Shown here: positions 7,740-15,859 of the stretch, piece after piece
Layout: each line of letters begins with the position of its first letter
Position numbering within the stretch: position 1 is the first letter of the stretch
Source of the DNA: Pseudobdellovibrionaceae bacterium
Lineage (GTDB): Bacteria > Bdellovibrionota > Bdellovibrionia > Bdellovibrionales > JAMPXM01
DNA: 49,084 nt
Reading direction: 5' to 3'
NCBI GenBank assembly: GCA_947462815.1
Contig: CANHQR010000022.1
Coordinates: 1 to 49,084, forward strand
Position numbers and translations under genes: made by a program
The notes under the pieces: generated by a model
What the model saw: only the letters and a program-made list of their open reading frames with translations
Told to the model about the DNA's origin: nothing
Databases searched by the model: none

Positions 7740-8410
7740 ATATTAAAGTCGATCGACTCGCTGAGCTGACAGACCCTGAGCGGTCAGCTGCCATCGATCT
7801 TCTCACTCGGCGAACCCAGTCGATGAAAATGCCCTTTCGATTGGACAAGTTCCTGGCCGCCGATCCGGAGCTTCAGCTCTCGCCGCATCATCAGCCTGAA
7901 CTCCGCTACCAACTTTGGTGCGCCAGCGTAAATGCTGAACCCTCCTATGTGTTGGGCACCTGGACCTGGGGCAAGATGCCCTATTTCTCTTTCATCAATC
8001 TGCGTGGCTTTCTGAATTTTCCCGAGGCTCGCGGCCAGATTCTCAATGAACTGTTTCGACATACGCTCGAATACCATCATGCCCACGGCAGGTTTACGTT
8101 TTACTACGCGACTCGACTTCGCCCCTTCCAAAAGCAGCACCTCCTCGAGGCTGGCGAATTGGCGCCTGTGCGCGGTATTCCTGTTTTTGAGCGCTATGAC
8201 TTCACAGTTGAAGCGGAGCTCGCGCCAGGAGCCGCTCCCTTGTTCGAGTACCAATCCACCATGCTTCAGTTCCTCGAAGGAGAATTGGGTTTCTGGTTTA
8301 AGCGTGGTAGCCTGAAGCCCGAGTTTTTGCTTCCCTATTGGGAGTCTTTGACGGTGAAGCCACTTCGCGACGCGGGTGAAAAACAAACTCAAAAGGACGT
8401 GGGCCGATGA
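7733..8410 (+). CDS. Unknown 225-residue protein, possibly GNAT-like
   Basis: The frame is open further upstream, but the sensible start is the GTG at 7733, which overlaps the end of the previous gene by seven bases. The product has no signal peptide or membrane helix and should be cytoplasmic. It is rich in aromatic residues (WTWGKMPYFSFINLRGF, FTFYYATRLRPFQKQHL). Its second half, with the IPVFERYDFTVEAEL strand pattern, is loosely like acyl-CoA N-acyltransferases (GNAT fold). I cannot point to a convincing acetyl-CoA loop, so this is only a suggestion. The position between a Tat-signal protein and an Asp-hydroxylase-like oxygenase, with overlapping ends on both sides, argues that it is part of the same process. 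Confidence 0.6.
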   Translation: MLNIKVDRLAELTDPERSAAIDLLTRRTQSMKMPFRLDKFLAADPELQLSPHHQPELRYQLWCASVNAEPSYVLGTWTWGKMPYFSFINLRGFLNFPEARGQILNELFRHTLEYHHAHGRFTFYYATRLRPFQKQHLLEAGELAPVRGIPVFERYDFTVEAELAPGAAPLFEYQSTMLQFLEGELGFWFKRGSLKPEFLLPYWESLTVKPLRDAGEKQTQKDVGR

Positions 8411-9279
8411 TGTCGCCCAAAGGTCGATCCAATCCTAACTCAGCTCAGGTCAAGTCGGACCCGATGGCAGACCAAAGCGAGTCAGCTTCCATTTTGCAAC
8501 TCGGCACAGGCTTAGATCATGAGTTCATCGATCGTTGGTATGCACCGCAAACTCCCTGGCCCAAAATTCGACCGGCATTTTTGAAGCTTCCCCATTCTTA
8601 CAGCTTCGATCTGGAGCGCGCGCAAGCTGAGTTTCGAAAAGTCGCCGAGACCTATCCGCTGAAACCCTTTGAGATTCTCAGTGCAGAGGGGCGGCGTCGA
8701 CCTCGTCGCAGCTACCGCGGACTTGGACTCACGGCTCGAGCCGAGGCCGCCGATCCTCTCTATGACGCCTTGGATCTCTACGGTCCCGGCGGTCAACCTC
8801 TGTCGATCTACCACACCTTTGCGGGATACTCAGAGAAGCGGCCAGGCGCGGAACGCGAAATTGCCACGCTCGACGAATCCGGCTTCGCCTTGGAGACTTC
8901 AGCCAGCACACCTTTTTTCCACGAGATTCTCTCGCGCTTCAAAAGTCCGCTCACGAAAGTCCGCTTTCTCGAACTGCTCCCGCGAGGCCTTATCCCACCT
9001 CACGTGGATTTCCCCTACTATCAAGGAATTCGCGTGCACGCGACGCTCGAATCCAATCCCGATGTTTACTGGGAGGTCGACGGCGAGCAGTTTCAAATTC
9101 CTTGTGATGGAAACTTCTACTGGTTCGACACTGGCCGCTATCACGCCGTGAAAAATGCCGGGCCATCCACGCGCGTGGTGTTGAGCGTGAACCTCTCGGT
9201 TTACTTTAATCGCGATGGAAGCGTTCGCCATTCTCATCACGAGTCCCTCGAAGACCTGATCGCGCGAGGTGAAGTGTGA
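8407..9279 (+). CDS. Aspartyl/asparaginyl beta-hydroxylase-like 2-oxoglutarate oxygenase
   Basis: A protein of 290 residues with the double-stranded beta-helix signature of non-haem iron, 2-oxoglutarate-dependent oxygenases. PPHVDFPYYQGIRVHATL supplies the metal ligands His199 and Asp201 in the region typical of the Asp/Asn hydroxylase family. FDTGRYHAVKNAGPSTRVVL supplies the distal His246 and the 2-oxoglutarate-binding Arg256. Relatives hydroxylate Asp/Asn side chains in proteins, free amino acids, or lipid A acyl chains (LpxO). No membrane helix is seen, so the enzyme should be soluble. The substrate cannot be read from sequence. The ATG overlaps the previous stop (ATGA) and its TGA overlaps the next GTG (GTGA). 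The neighbouring desaturase makes an acyl-chain substrate one option. Confidence 0.75.
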   Translation: MMSPKGRSNPNSAQVKSDPMADQSESASILQLGTGLDHEFIDRWYAPQTPWPKIRPAFLKLPHSYSFDLERAQAEFRKVAETYPLKPFEILSAEGRRRPRRSYRGLGLTARAEAADPLYDALDLYGPGGQPLSIYHTFAGYSEKRPGAEREIATLDESGFALETSASTPFFHEILSRFKSPLTKVRFLELLPRGLIPPHVDFPYYQGIRVHATLESNPDVYWEVDGEQFQIPCDGNFYWFDTGRYHAVKNAGPSTRVVLSVNLSVYFNRDGSVRHSHHESLEDLIARGEV

Positions 9280-10205
9280 CTCGACTCACGCCGACGCCTC
9301 GACGCCTGCAACTCGTTTGTGTTATGGCTGCGATCACCCAACTCACCTGTGGCGTTTGGCAAGTCGTCGATATGGGGAAAATCGACCGCGCAGCTCTCAC
9401 CCAGAACCTGGCTCTCGTCTTCGTGGGCTATTGGCTTGTTTTTGGCTGGGGTGTTGCCATCGGGCTACATCGAGGGATTTCCCACCGGCGCCTCAATCAC
9501 AATTCCATCGCAATGTGGATTTGCACTTACTTTGGAACCTTGGCCGTGCTCGGGCGACCTATGGAATGGGCCATCGTTCACCGTGTGCATCATCAATTTT
9601 CCGACTCACCTGACGATCCCCACTCCCCTCAACATGCGGGCTTTTGGAGGGTCTTTCTGAACACTTGGACGCTGAGCCCTGCTCAACAACGCCATCTCGC
9701 AAAGCCGAGTCTCGCTCGCGATCTGGTCAGTTCTCGTCCCATTCAATTTTTTCAGGTGTATTATTGGCCGACGATCTTCGTCACTTGGAGCATCATTCTG
9801 CTTGTCGGGGGCTACTCGGCCTGGATCTCGTTGGCCGCTTGGCCCGCAGCTCTCTCTCTTTTGAACACCTCGATTGTCAATGCGCTCACGCACCGCCAGG
9901 GTGAAGTCCGAGATCTCCCCGCCCTTGGGCTACTCACTCTAGGTGAGACTTATCATCGCGCCCATCACCTCGAACCGTCTCGTCAGAATTACTCAGGTCA
10001 AGGCCGTTTGGATCTCACAGGGATGACCTTGGACTTCGGGCAAAAGATCATGAACCTCAGCCGAGGCCTCACTTCGCGCCGTTCAACCCAAGAGCTCGCG
10101 CCGGATCGTTCCGATGCGCCTGATCTTGGCCGTAACTCAATCGATACTTCTCATCGTCAAATCCCCCACCTGCCCCATAGCCTTCGAAAGGAGGTGATCT
10201 CATGA
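9276..10205 (+). CDS. Membrane fatty-acyl desaturase
   Basis: A protein of 309 residues with the three histidine boxes of the integral-membrane, di-iron acyl desaturase family: HRGISH at 65-70, HRVHH at 102-106 and HRAHH at 227-231. Four hydrophobic stretches (about 13-31, 45-63, 80-95 and 162-200) fit the usual hairpin topology, with the active site on the cytoplasmic face. The arrangement is closest to delta-9 acyl-CoA or acyl-lipid desaturases. These insert a cis double bond using oxygen and an electron carrier; none is encoded here. The start is a GTG overlapping the previous stop, preceded by GAGGTGAA. The roughly 50 residues after the last hydrophobic part are polar and basic. It sits between an oxygenase and a radical SAM gene, so it may be pathway-specific rather than general membrane tailoring. 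Confidence 0.85.
   Translation: MTRLTPTPRRLQLVCVMAAITQLTCGVWQVVDMGKIDRAALTQNLALVFVGYWLVFGWGVAIGLHRGISHRRLNHNSIAMWICTYFGTLAVLGRPMEWAIVHRVHHQFSDSPDDPHSPQHAGFWRVFLNTWTLSPAQQRHLAKPSLARDLVSSRPIQFFQVYYWPTIFVTWSIILLVGGYSAWISLAAWPAALSLLNTSIVNALTHRQGEVRDLPALGLLTLGETYHRAHHLEPSRQNYSGQGRLDLTGMTLDFGQKIMNLSRGLTSRRSTQELAPDRSDAPDLGRNSIDTSHRQIPHLPHSLRKEVIS
10187..10200 (+). promoter_or_regulatory. Unusually complete Shine-Dalgarno sequence
   Basis: AAAGGAGGTGATCT precedes the radical SAM ATG, with seven bases between GGAGG and the start codon. Thirteen of its fourteen bases are complementary to the conserved 3' end of bacterial 16S rRNA (GGATCACCTCCTTT). Most start sites in this window show only four to six matching bases. 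It lies inside the end of the desaturase gene, so it should give strong, partly independent translation of the radical SAM protein within the operon. Confidence 0.85.
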
Positions 10206-11155
10206 GCGGTGTGATCGCCAAACGCATCGAACCCATGCAGGTCGATGTTCAAGAGATTCCCTTCGCCGAACTCAACGAGCCCCTTCGCTACTTTGAAGTT
10301 GAGCCTGAAGACTCGAAGTTCTACACCGTCGGCGTCGACGTTACCCATCGCTGCAATATGGCCTGTGCAAATTGTTACAGCCCCATTCGCGACCTGCCGG
10401 ACGTGTCTAAAGAAGATTTGATTCGCTTTTTCTCGCGCCTCGGACAACGCACGGAAATTCGCCTGACGGGCGGAGAACCCACACTTCGAGCCGATCTCCC
10501 CGAACTCTTTCGCGCGATCATTGATCATGGCCATCGCGCCAGCCTGATGACCAACGGTCTCAAGCTCGCCGACAAGGCCTACACAGCTGAATTAAAAGGC
10601 TCGGGCCTTAAGTTTGTGGCACTTTCGGTGAACGGCGCTGATCGCGATGATGTCTACAAGAAACTCGATGGCCAAGCTTGTGCAAACAAAAAAATGCGCG
10701 CTCTAGAGAACATGGCTGAGCTAGGATTTTTCCTAAACCTCAATTGTATTCTCGCCAAAGGTATCAACGACGATGCCCCGGCTCGCCTTCGCGAAAAACT
10801 TAAGGATCTGGGCTCGCACGGGACACTTCGATTTCGCAACATCGGTAAACTCGGCCGCCACATGACCGGCGACAATTGGACCTTCGATGAAATGATTGAC
10901 CTTGTGACCGATGCCTTTGGTGTGGATCGCCGCTTGGCAGAAGAGTCCAAACTCGTGAACGGCTTTGAAGAAGAACACAACGTCCTCTTCCCCGTCGACC
11001 CCAAACGCAAGTACTCCACAACTTGGATCAAGATCACGGATTGGCGGCCGAGCGAAAATTCGATTCCGGATCCTAAGAGCATTCGCCGAGGTCGTATGAC
11101 CAAGAACTTCAAGGTTGCCCCCTTCTTTGAACACGCCAAAATTAACGGCTGGTGA
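10202..11155 (+). CDS. Radical SAM enzyme
   Basis: A protein of 317 residues with a canonical radical SAM core. The CxxxCxxC cluster motif is CNMACANC (Cys51, 55, 58), the SAM-binding GGEPT is at 90-94, and MTNGLKL and LSVNGAD strands follow. The order and strand pattern resemble MoaA/peptide-modifying radical SAM proteins. The C-terminal part lacks the extra cysteine clusters of SPASM or Twitch domains, so it probably carries a single 4Fe-4S cluster. It should be a cytoplasmic enzyme making a 5'-deoxyadenosyl radical on an unknown substrate. The ATG overlaps the desaturase stop and has an exceptional ribosome-binding site. Its TGA runs into the region of the acpS start. It does not match MoaA, HemN, BioB or LipA in key segments. 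Confidence 0.85.
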   Translation: MSGVIAKRIEPMQVDVQEIPFAELNEPLRYFEVEPEDSKFYTVGVDVTHRCNMACANCYSPIRDLPDVSKEDLIRFFSRLGQRTEIRLTGGEPTLRADLPELFRAIIDHGHRASLMTNGLKLADKAYTAELKGSGLKFVALSVNGADRDDVYKKLDGQACANKKMRALENMAELGFFLNLNCILAKGINDDAPARLREKLKDLGSHGTLRFRNIGKLGRHMTGDNWTFDEMIDLVTDAFGVDRRLAEESKLVNGFEEEHNVLFPVDPKRKYSTTWIKITDWRPSENSIPDPKSIRRGRMTKNFKVAPFFEHAKINGW

Positions 11156-11172
11156 TACGAGGACAAACGACA

Positions 11173-11547
11173 TTGATTTACGGTCACGGGATCGACATGG
11201 TGGAAGTTCGTCGCATTCGCGAGATTTTGGAACGCGAAGGTTCGCGTTTTGAAACTCGCATCTTTAGCGCGGATGAGATCGCCTACTGCCGAAGCCTCAA
11301 AGACCCCTTCCCGAGCTTCGCGGCGCGCTTTGCAGCGAAGGAAGCCTATAGCAAAGCCTTGGGGATCGGCATTCTAACGAGTGGACCACCTCATCAGATT
11401 GAAGTGATCCGCGACGACCGAGGCGCACCTCACCTGCGTCTCAGCGGAGTCCCCCTCGAGCACCTGCAAAAGCTCGGCGCTCAGAAGACTCTCATCAGCC
11501 TTGCCCATGAGGGAGAATACGCCATCGCCAGTGTGATCTTGATCTGA
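11173..11547 (+). CDS. acpS: Holo-[acyl-carrier-protein] synthase
   Basis: AcpS moves the 4'-phosphopantetheine arm of CoA onto a conserved serine of acyl carrier protein, making it active for fatty-acid or polyketide work. The product has 124 residues, the usual family length. It shows the N-terminal IYGHGIDMVEVRRI, with the metal-binding Asp, and FAARFAAKEAYSKALG, with the catalytic-site Glu. The chosen TTG start at 11173 gives the normal MIYGHGID beginning and has GAGGA nine bases upstream. A GTG at 11152, overlapping the radical SAM stop, would add seven residues. It ends the operon. It may be the housekeeping enzyme, or may prime a carrier protein used by the preceding genes; no carrier-protein gene is visible here. 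Confidence 0.9.
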   Translation: MIYGHGIDMVEVRRIREILEREGSRFETRIFSADEIAYCRSLKDPFPSFAARFAAKEAYSKALGIGILTSGPPHQIEVIRDDRGAPHLRLSGVPLEHLQKLGAQKTLISLAHEGEYAIASVILI

Positions 11548-11558
11548 GCGCAGGCGAA

Positions 11559-13652
11559 TTAACGAAATACGACCCAGTCCAACTTCTGCGAGGACACGCT
11601 CTGACCTTGCATGAGCTTTTCGACAGTTTCGAGATTGAGTCGAGTTTCTCGCTGTCCGTGTTGGCGTTCCGCGCGTTCAAACACCGACTTGGCCCAGGCG
11701 AGATCCGACATGTTGAGTCCTCCACTGAGGCTCGAACGGAACATGATCGCCAAGGCCCGGTGATGTTCGGTGGTGCCATCCATCTGCAAGTAACGATTGA
11801 ATTCGTTCCCAGCACGCGCGTCTTTCATGTCGGCATAGAGCCGAGCACGCATGTAGGTGAAGTTGGGCTCATTGACATTCTCTTGATCGAAGTCTCGAAC
11901 ACTTTGATCCAGATGGGCTAAGGCCTTCGCTTTTTGACCGCGTTCATAGGCCAAGCGTGCCAAGACATAGCTTTCCATACCGCGCAGAAGACGCGGCCGC
12001 CCACCCAAAGTCTTCGCCCGACCGATCCCGACAAAGCGAACTTCTCGCCAAGAGGGATCTGCCTCAATACCGATGTAAGTGGAATGCGGGGCCGGCGAAG
12101 CATCACCCGTCGTCATCCAAATCTGGCGCTGGGCAGGAATCATAATCGTGGACATCACGCCATAAGCCTTCGTGGCTGTGGTGCCGAAAGCTTGGAAACG
12201 CCCTTCAACATCTTCTTGATTGGCCAACTGATCAAAGGACTCTTGCAAACTCCAGGGCGACGCACCTGCGGCCCGCAAACGCTGAAAACGTTTTTCCATC
12301 GTCTGTAGACGCACTTCTGTTTCCAGCTTCTTATGCAAGTTCGGAAAGTAAGCATAGGGCGCCTGAGCGGGATCAAAGAAGTGGTTGCTTTGCCCCAAGG
12401 GCTCAGCCCGCACACGACGCGAAAGGCTCACGCCTCCTTCGGTCAACTCGATGGAGGCCGACTCACCCGTCTTCGCATCCGAAATCAAAATCGTCCACGA
12501 TGCCATCGACTTCACACTGCGCGCGATGCGAAGCGCCTCATCAAGACTTCGCGCCTCGCGTAAAATTCGTTCTTGCAGCGCGGGAGCCATAGCCGTTGTA
12601 TTGGCAGCACCCGAAACCTGCGTCCGAGCCGAGTACATCTGATGCAACGACACCGAAATGCCGGCCTCATTGGTGCCTGACACACCTCCCGGATAAATCA
12701 AACCCGCAGAACCCGACGCGAGATACGCGAGTCGGCCCGTTTCGCGCACTAAAAAGATCACAGGATGCTGACTCCATGACCGCATCAACTCGCCATCCAA
12801 ATTTCGTCCGTGTACGAGGCCGATGGAACTGAGCAACTTACCGTTCGATGAGGTCTCTGGAACCACAAAACCCGTGCATCCCAATTTGAAGGGGGTCTTT
12901 CCTTCGACAATGCTCCCGATCCCACCAAACAAGCCGCCGACGAATAGCCCGAGTGGCGCACCAATCACCGTCTGCAATGGGCAATAGCGAAGCGAGGTGC
13001 GCAACATCGAGCCCGACTCGTTCATCGCATCCAGAGTGTTCGCCAGCTCGATGCCGACCGCCGCAAATTTTAAATCGTCAGGACTAAACTTCGGTGTGCG
13101 CCCCAGACGTCGCATTCGCAAACTGTAGCCTTCATAATACGCGTCCACCGACGCTCGAAACTCATCGCTGAGCGAGCCGTACAGGTGGTTCGTCAGACAC
13201 TTGGTGATTCCAAGAATCGTCGGCTGCACCAAAAGCGACTGCTGACTCACGCCATAGTTCACATGATCTATGGACTCGTGAATCACACCACTTTCCGCAT
13301 AATCACCCAAAAGCTCCCCATGGGCGCGAGCGATCTCGCGATGACTCCCGCTGAGCACGGCGACGAAGAGCCGATTTTCGCGGTTGACGATGAGTCGGCG
13401 ATCACCTTGCGGAACGGGGGCTCGACCTCGGCATTCATAAAGCCTTTGTTCACCGCGAGCCCCACTGGTTCGCAGGGGATTCTGTAGGTCACAATCATAG
13501 CCCTGGGGTACTAAGGGGAGAAGTGTTTGAGTGCGGCCATTGACCGGAACAAGTCCTCCAAGGAGGAGAACTCCTACGAGAATTTTCCCAGGAAAAACAC
13601 CACGAACGAACCAAGAGAAATTACGAATTCGAGCCGAGAGCCGTGGACACAT
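11559..13652 (-). CDS. Exported C45-type acyltransferase/peptidase with helical C-terminal repeats
   Basis: A protein of 697 residues. A hydrophobic segment (KILVGVLLLGGLVPV, about 23-37) after a basic N-terminus acts as signal peptide. The core resembles the penicillin acyl-transferase (peptidase C45, Ntn-hydrolase) family: FKLGCTGFVV with candidate nucleophile Cys259, then HGRNLDGEL (281-289), TGRLAYLASGSAGLIYPGGVSGTNEAGISVSLHQ as a broken-up match to the usual G-x-SG-x-NE-x-G-ISV segment, and a later ASIELTEGG. In family members, cleavage before the cysteine frees an N-terminal nucleophile that forms or breaks amide bonds. The last 150 residues (LARLAYERGQKAKALAHLDQ onward) look like TPR-type helices. 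AAGG lies nine bases before the ATG. The gene converges on acpS with only 11 bases between. Confidence 0.75.
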   Translation of the reverse strand: MCPRLSARIRNFSWFVRGVFPGKILVGVLLLGGLVPVNGRTQTLLPLVPQGYDCDLQNPLRTSGARGEQRLYECRGRAPVPQGDRRLIVNRENRLFVAVLSGSHREIARAHGELLGDYAESGVIHESIDHVNYGVSQQSLLVQPTILGITKCLTNHLYGSLSDEFRASVDAYYEGYSLRMRRLGRTPKFSPDDLKFAAVGIELANTLDAMNESGSMLRTSLRYCPLQTVIGAPLGLFVGGLFGGIGSIVEGKTPFKLGCTGFVVPETSSNGKLLSSIGLVHGRNLDGELMRSWSQHPVIFLVRETGRLAYLASGSAGLIYPGGVSGTNEAGISVSLHQMYSARTQVSGAANTTAMAPALQERILREARSLDEALRIARSVKSMASWTILISDAKTGESASIELTEGGVSLSRRVRAEPLGQSNHFFDPAQAPYAYFPNLHKKLETEVRLQTMEKRFQRLRAAGASPWSLQESFDQLANQEDVEGRFQAFGTTATKAYGVMSTIMIPAQRQIWMTTGDASPAPHSTYIGIEADPSWREVRFVGIGRAKTLGGRPRLLRGMESYVLARLAYERGQKAKALAHLDQSVRDFDQENVNEPNFTYMRARLYADMKDARAGNEFNRYLQMDGTTEHHRALAIMFRSSLSGGLNMSDLAWAKSVFERAERQHGQRETRLNLETVEKLMQGQSVSSQKLDWVVFR

Positions 13653-13800
13653 AAGCGTGACCTTTCATCGATAGGCGGGGTGCCACAATTTAAGCCATTT
13701 TGCTTTTTGACGCGAGGACCTTGTCTTGAGACTGACAAACTTGTCGCCGCCTTGTCGCCCTTGACTCCTCGACCTCATGAGCGTGTCTTCGACAAAGGCA

Positions 13801-13829
13801 ACAGCGAGATGAACTCCTCATCTCGCTGT
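13801..13829 (-). terminator. Perfect 12-bp hairpin after the 13917-15572 gene
   Basis: ACAGCGAGATGA, a five-base loop (ACTCC), then TCATCTCGCTGT form a perfect 12-bp stem. It lies about 90 bases past the stop of the leftward gene. Read leftward it is followed by TGCCTTTGTC, a weak U-rich tail, so terminator efficiency is uncertain. The same gap also holds three copies of GGTGATC between 13865 and 13901. Confidence 0.55.
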
Positions 13830-13916
13830 CAACTCGATCGACAATCGAAAAAATATTTCAAAAGGTGATCGGTAGCTCGGTGATCATGAGGTAGGTGATC
13901 ATCGGGCCGGCCATCA

Positions 13917-15572
13917 TCAGTAAGACTTCAAGTAAGCTCTCACGTCCACATCTGGCGCCCGATCCACGCCACTTCCGGGCGCTCTCGCCTGCAGCTCGCG
14001 GAGATCAAAGTTCATGCGTGCATCGTAAGTGCGTTCCAACTGATTGCGCAGACGTTGCTCGGCCGCATACCAAGCTCGCTTCACTTCACCGTCGCGGCAG
14101 CTCGAAAGCTCACCGGGCTGCGAAGCACCCCAGCGATGCTCCACGCAGTGATAAGGATCAAACGACATCGCAAACAATCTCTCGACGGCGTCATTAAAGT
14201 TCAAAGCCACCCGGCCGCCATCCGATTTCACATACTCAAACTGGCAAGCCGCTGCCGTTTGATCATACGCAGCAAGAAGATCGGCGACCAGATGAGATCC
14301 GCTGTACTCCACCCGCGGGCTACCTTGACGATGGAGGTTCACAAACTCCTCGGTTCGATCTCGAAGTTCCTTAAACGACGTCTTCAAGCGCGCGTCGCGA
14401 GACGGTGTCGAGTAGGACTCCCACTCGCCATGTGTTCCGTAGATGTTATCTGGCAAACGTGGAGGCTGAGCTTTTTCGTGCAGACCATTATCGATGGCCG
14501 CTTGTACGGCGAGGACGCGGTCTTTTAAGTCATCACACAAGGCCGTCATCATGTTTCGAAGCTCATCGACAGGCTTGTAGCGAAGATCTCCGACGGCCAT
14601 GCGCGAGCGGACAAAGTCGTAATAGTCCACCACTTGCCCGGCGATCTCGAAAGTCCCTTTCGACCAACGACCGTCGCGAGATCGTGTTGTGCCGTAGAAC
14701 TGTTCCGTCGAAAAATCCGCGAGCTCAGCATGTCGCGCCATCACGATGCGACCGCCGATGTAATGACCCGACGAGTTTCTCTGCGCGCCAACCAGCTGGA
14801 GCGGGCGCCAATTCTTAAAGCCAGCACCCATTCCGGGGTTAGCGCGAGCGAATTTCTTTCCGTAAGTTCCGCGCGTCACCGAGTTGTCGGGGTGCGCGTC
14901 CATAAAGCGAACGCGGCCATCGGCCTCGATCTTGTACACCACCGCCACGTGGCCGTTGGGATCATAAAGCAGGCTTCCCGGATGAAGTGATTCGCGATCA
15001 ATTTTCACCGCATAAAAGTCGGGAAGCCCTGGCGACTCAAGATCCGGATCGAAGCGAAACATCGCCGAGTTCACCGTGTTCAACATTTGATTCAAAGTCG
15101 CGATTCCCGGAAGAGGTGCGCCAGTCTGAATGATGTCACGTCGAGAGACCACCTTATTGCCACGCGGACTGTAGCGCAGGTTGGCACCGACGCCATCAGC
15201 CGTCGCGACAGCACTCACGTAGGAAAACGGCAAACCATTTTTCCAAGCGAAGTAGGCGCGAAGTGCATAGGGAAACTTCGCGCAATCGGACCAGAAGCGA
15301 ACTCCTGGTGCATCCGAGGCACGATAAGGATTGGCCGCATTCTTCAAGCAAGAGTCCACCGTGTTGCAGTTGGTTTCACCCAGCGCCTGTACGAATTCCC
15401 CGTAGTTTTTCTCATCGGTCGCCGACCACTGCGTTTTGGTGATGGCCCAAGTCGCCCCTTGAGCCGAAGCGTCCGATGTCGCCAAACTGCTTCCCAATGC
15501 GACACCGCCAAGAACAAATGACGCCAGCGCGTGCGAGGCTCTCGCAAGTCCAGCCTTTGCGTGAAAGGACAT
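13917..15572 (-). CDS. Secreted papain-like (NlpC/P60-type) protein
   Basis: A protein of 551 residues with a signal peptide (ALASFVLGGVALGSSLATSDASA, cut near residue 38). The first half has a possible cysteine-peptidase layout: Cys97 in RFWSDCAKFPYALRAYFAW, His208 in DPNGHVAVVYKIEADGRVRF, and polar DAHPDN at 225-230. The order C...H...D/N with GHVAVVY is that of CHAP/NlpC-P60 amidases, which cut peptidoglycan stem peptides. The match is structural-pattern level, not a clear family assignment. The C-terminal 250 residues are helical, charged, hold several cysteines and are unrecognised. GGAG lies eight bases before the ATG. The upstream 287-base gap holds the divergent start of the beta-propeller gene. 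Confidence 0.6.
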   Translation of the reverse strand: MSFHAKAGLARASHALASFVLGGVALGSSLATSDASAQGATWAITKTQWSATDEKNYGEFVQALGETNCNTVDSCLKNAANPYRASDAPGVRFWSDCAKFPYALRAYFAWKNGLPFSYVSAVATADGVGANLRYSPRGNKVVSRRDIIQTGAPLPGIATLNQMLNTVNSAMFRFDPDLESPGLPDFYAVKIDRESLHPGSLLYDPNGHVAVVYKIEADGRVRFMDAHPDNSVTRGTYGKKFARANPGMGAGFKNWRPLQLVGAQRNSSGHYIGGRIVMARHAELADFSTEQFYGTTRSRDGRWSKGTFEIAGQVVDYYDFVRSRMAVGDLRYKPVDELRNMMTALCDDLKDRVLAVQAAIDNGLHEKAQPPRLPDNIYGTHGEWESYSTPSRDARLKTSFKELRDRTEEFVNLHRQGSPRVEYSGSHLVADLLAAYDQTAAACQFEYVKSDGGRVALNFNDAVERLFAMSFDPYHCVEHRWGASQPGELSSCRDGEVKRAWYAAEQRLRNQLERTYDARMNFDLRELQARAPGSGVDRAPDVDVRAYLKSY

Positions 15573-15859
15573 GAGTTGATCTCCAGAATTCTCTAAGGGG
15601 CGGGATGGGACAGCGGTTTCTCACGTCTGAACCCGCCTGTCAACGCGCTGCGTAATTTTCCCATACCTCGCCGAGCTTGGCACAAAGCTCGCACTCACAA
15701 CGAATTGCGATCCTCACATTTTATCCTTGAGCCGGAACCCCAGATGGAGTGGACGCCTTCGGCCTTGTCCTCAGTTCGATGTTGTGACCGAGCCTGAAAC
15801 TCGGCGGCGAACTTGATGACGAGCCCGATATCTCAAGGAATTTCATCGAAAGGCCCCTC

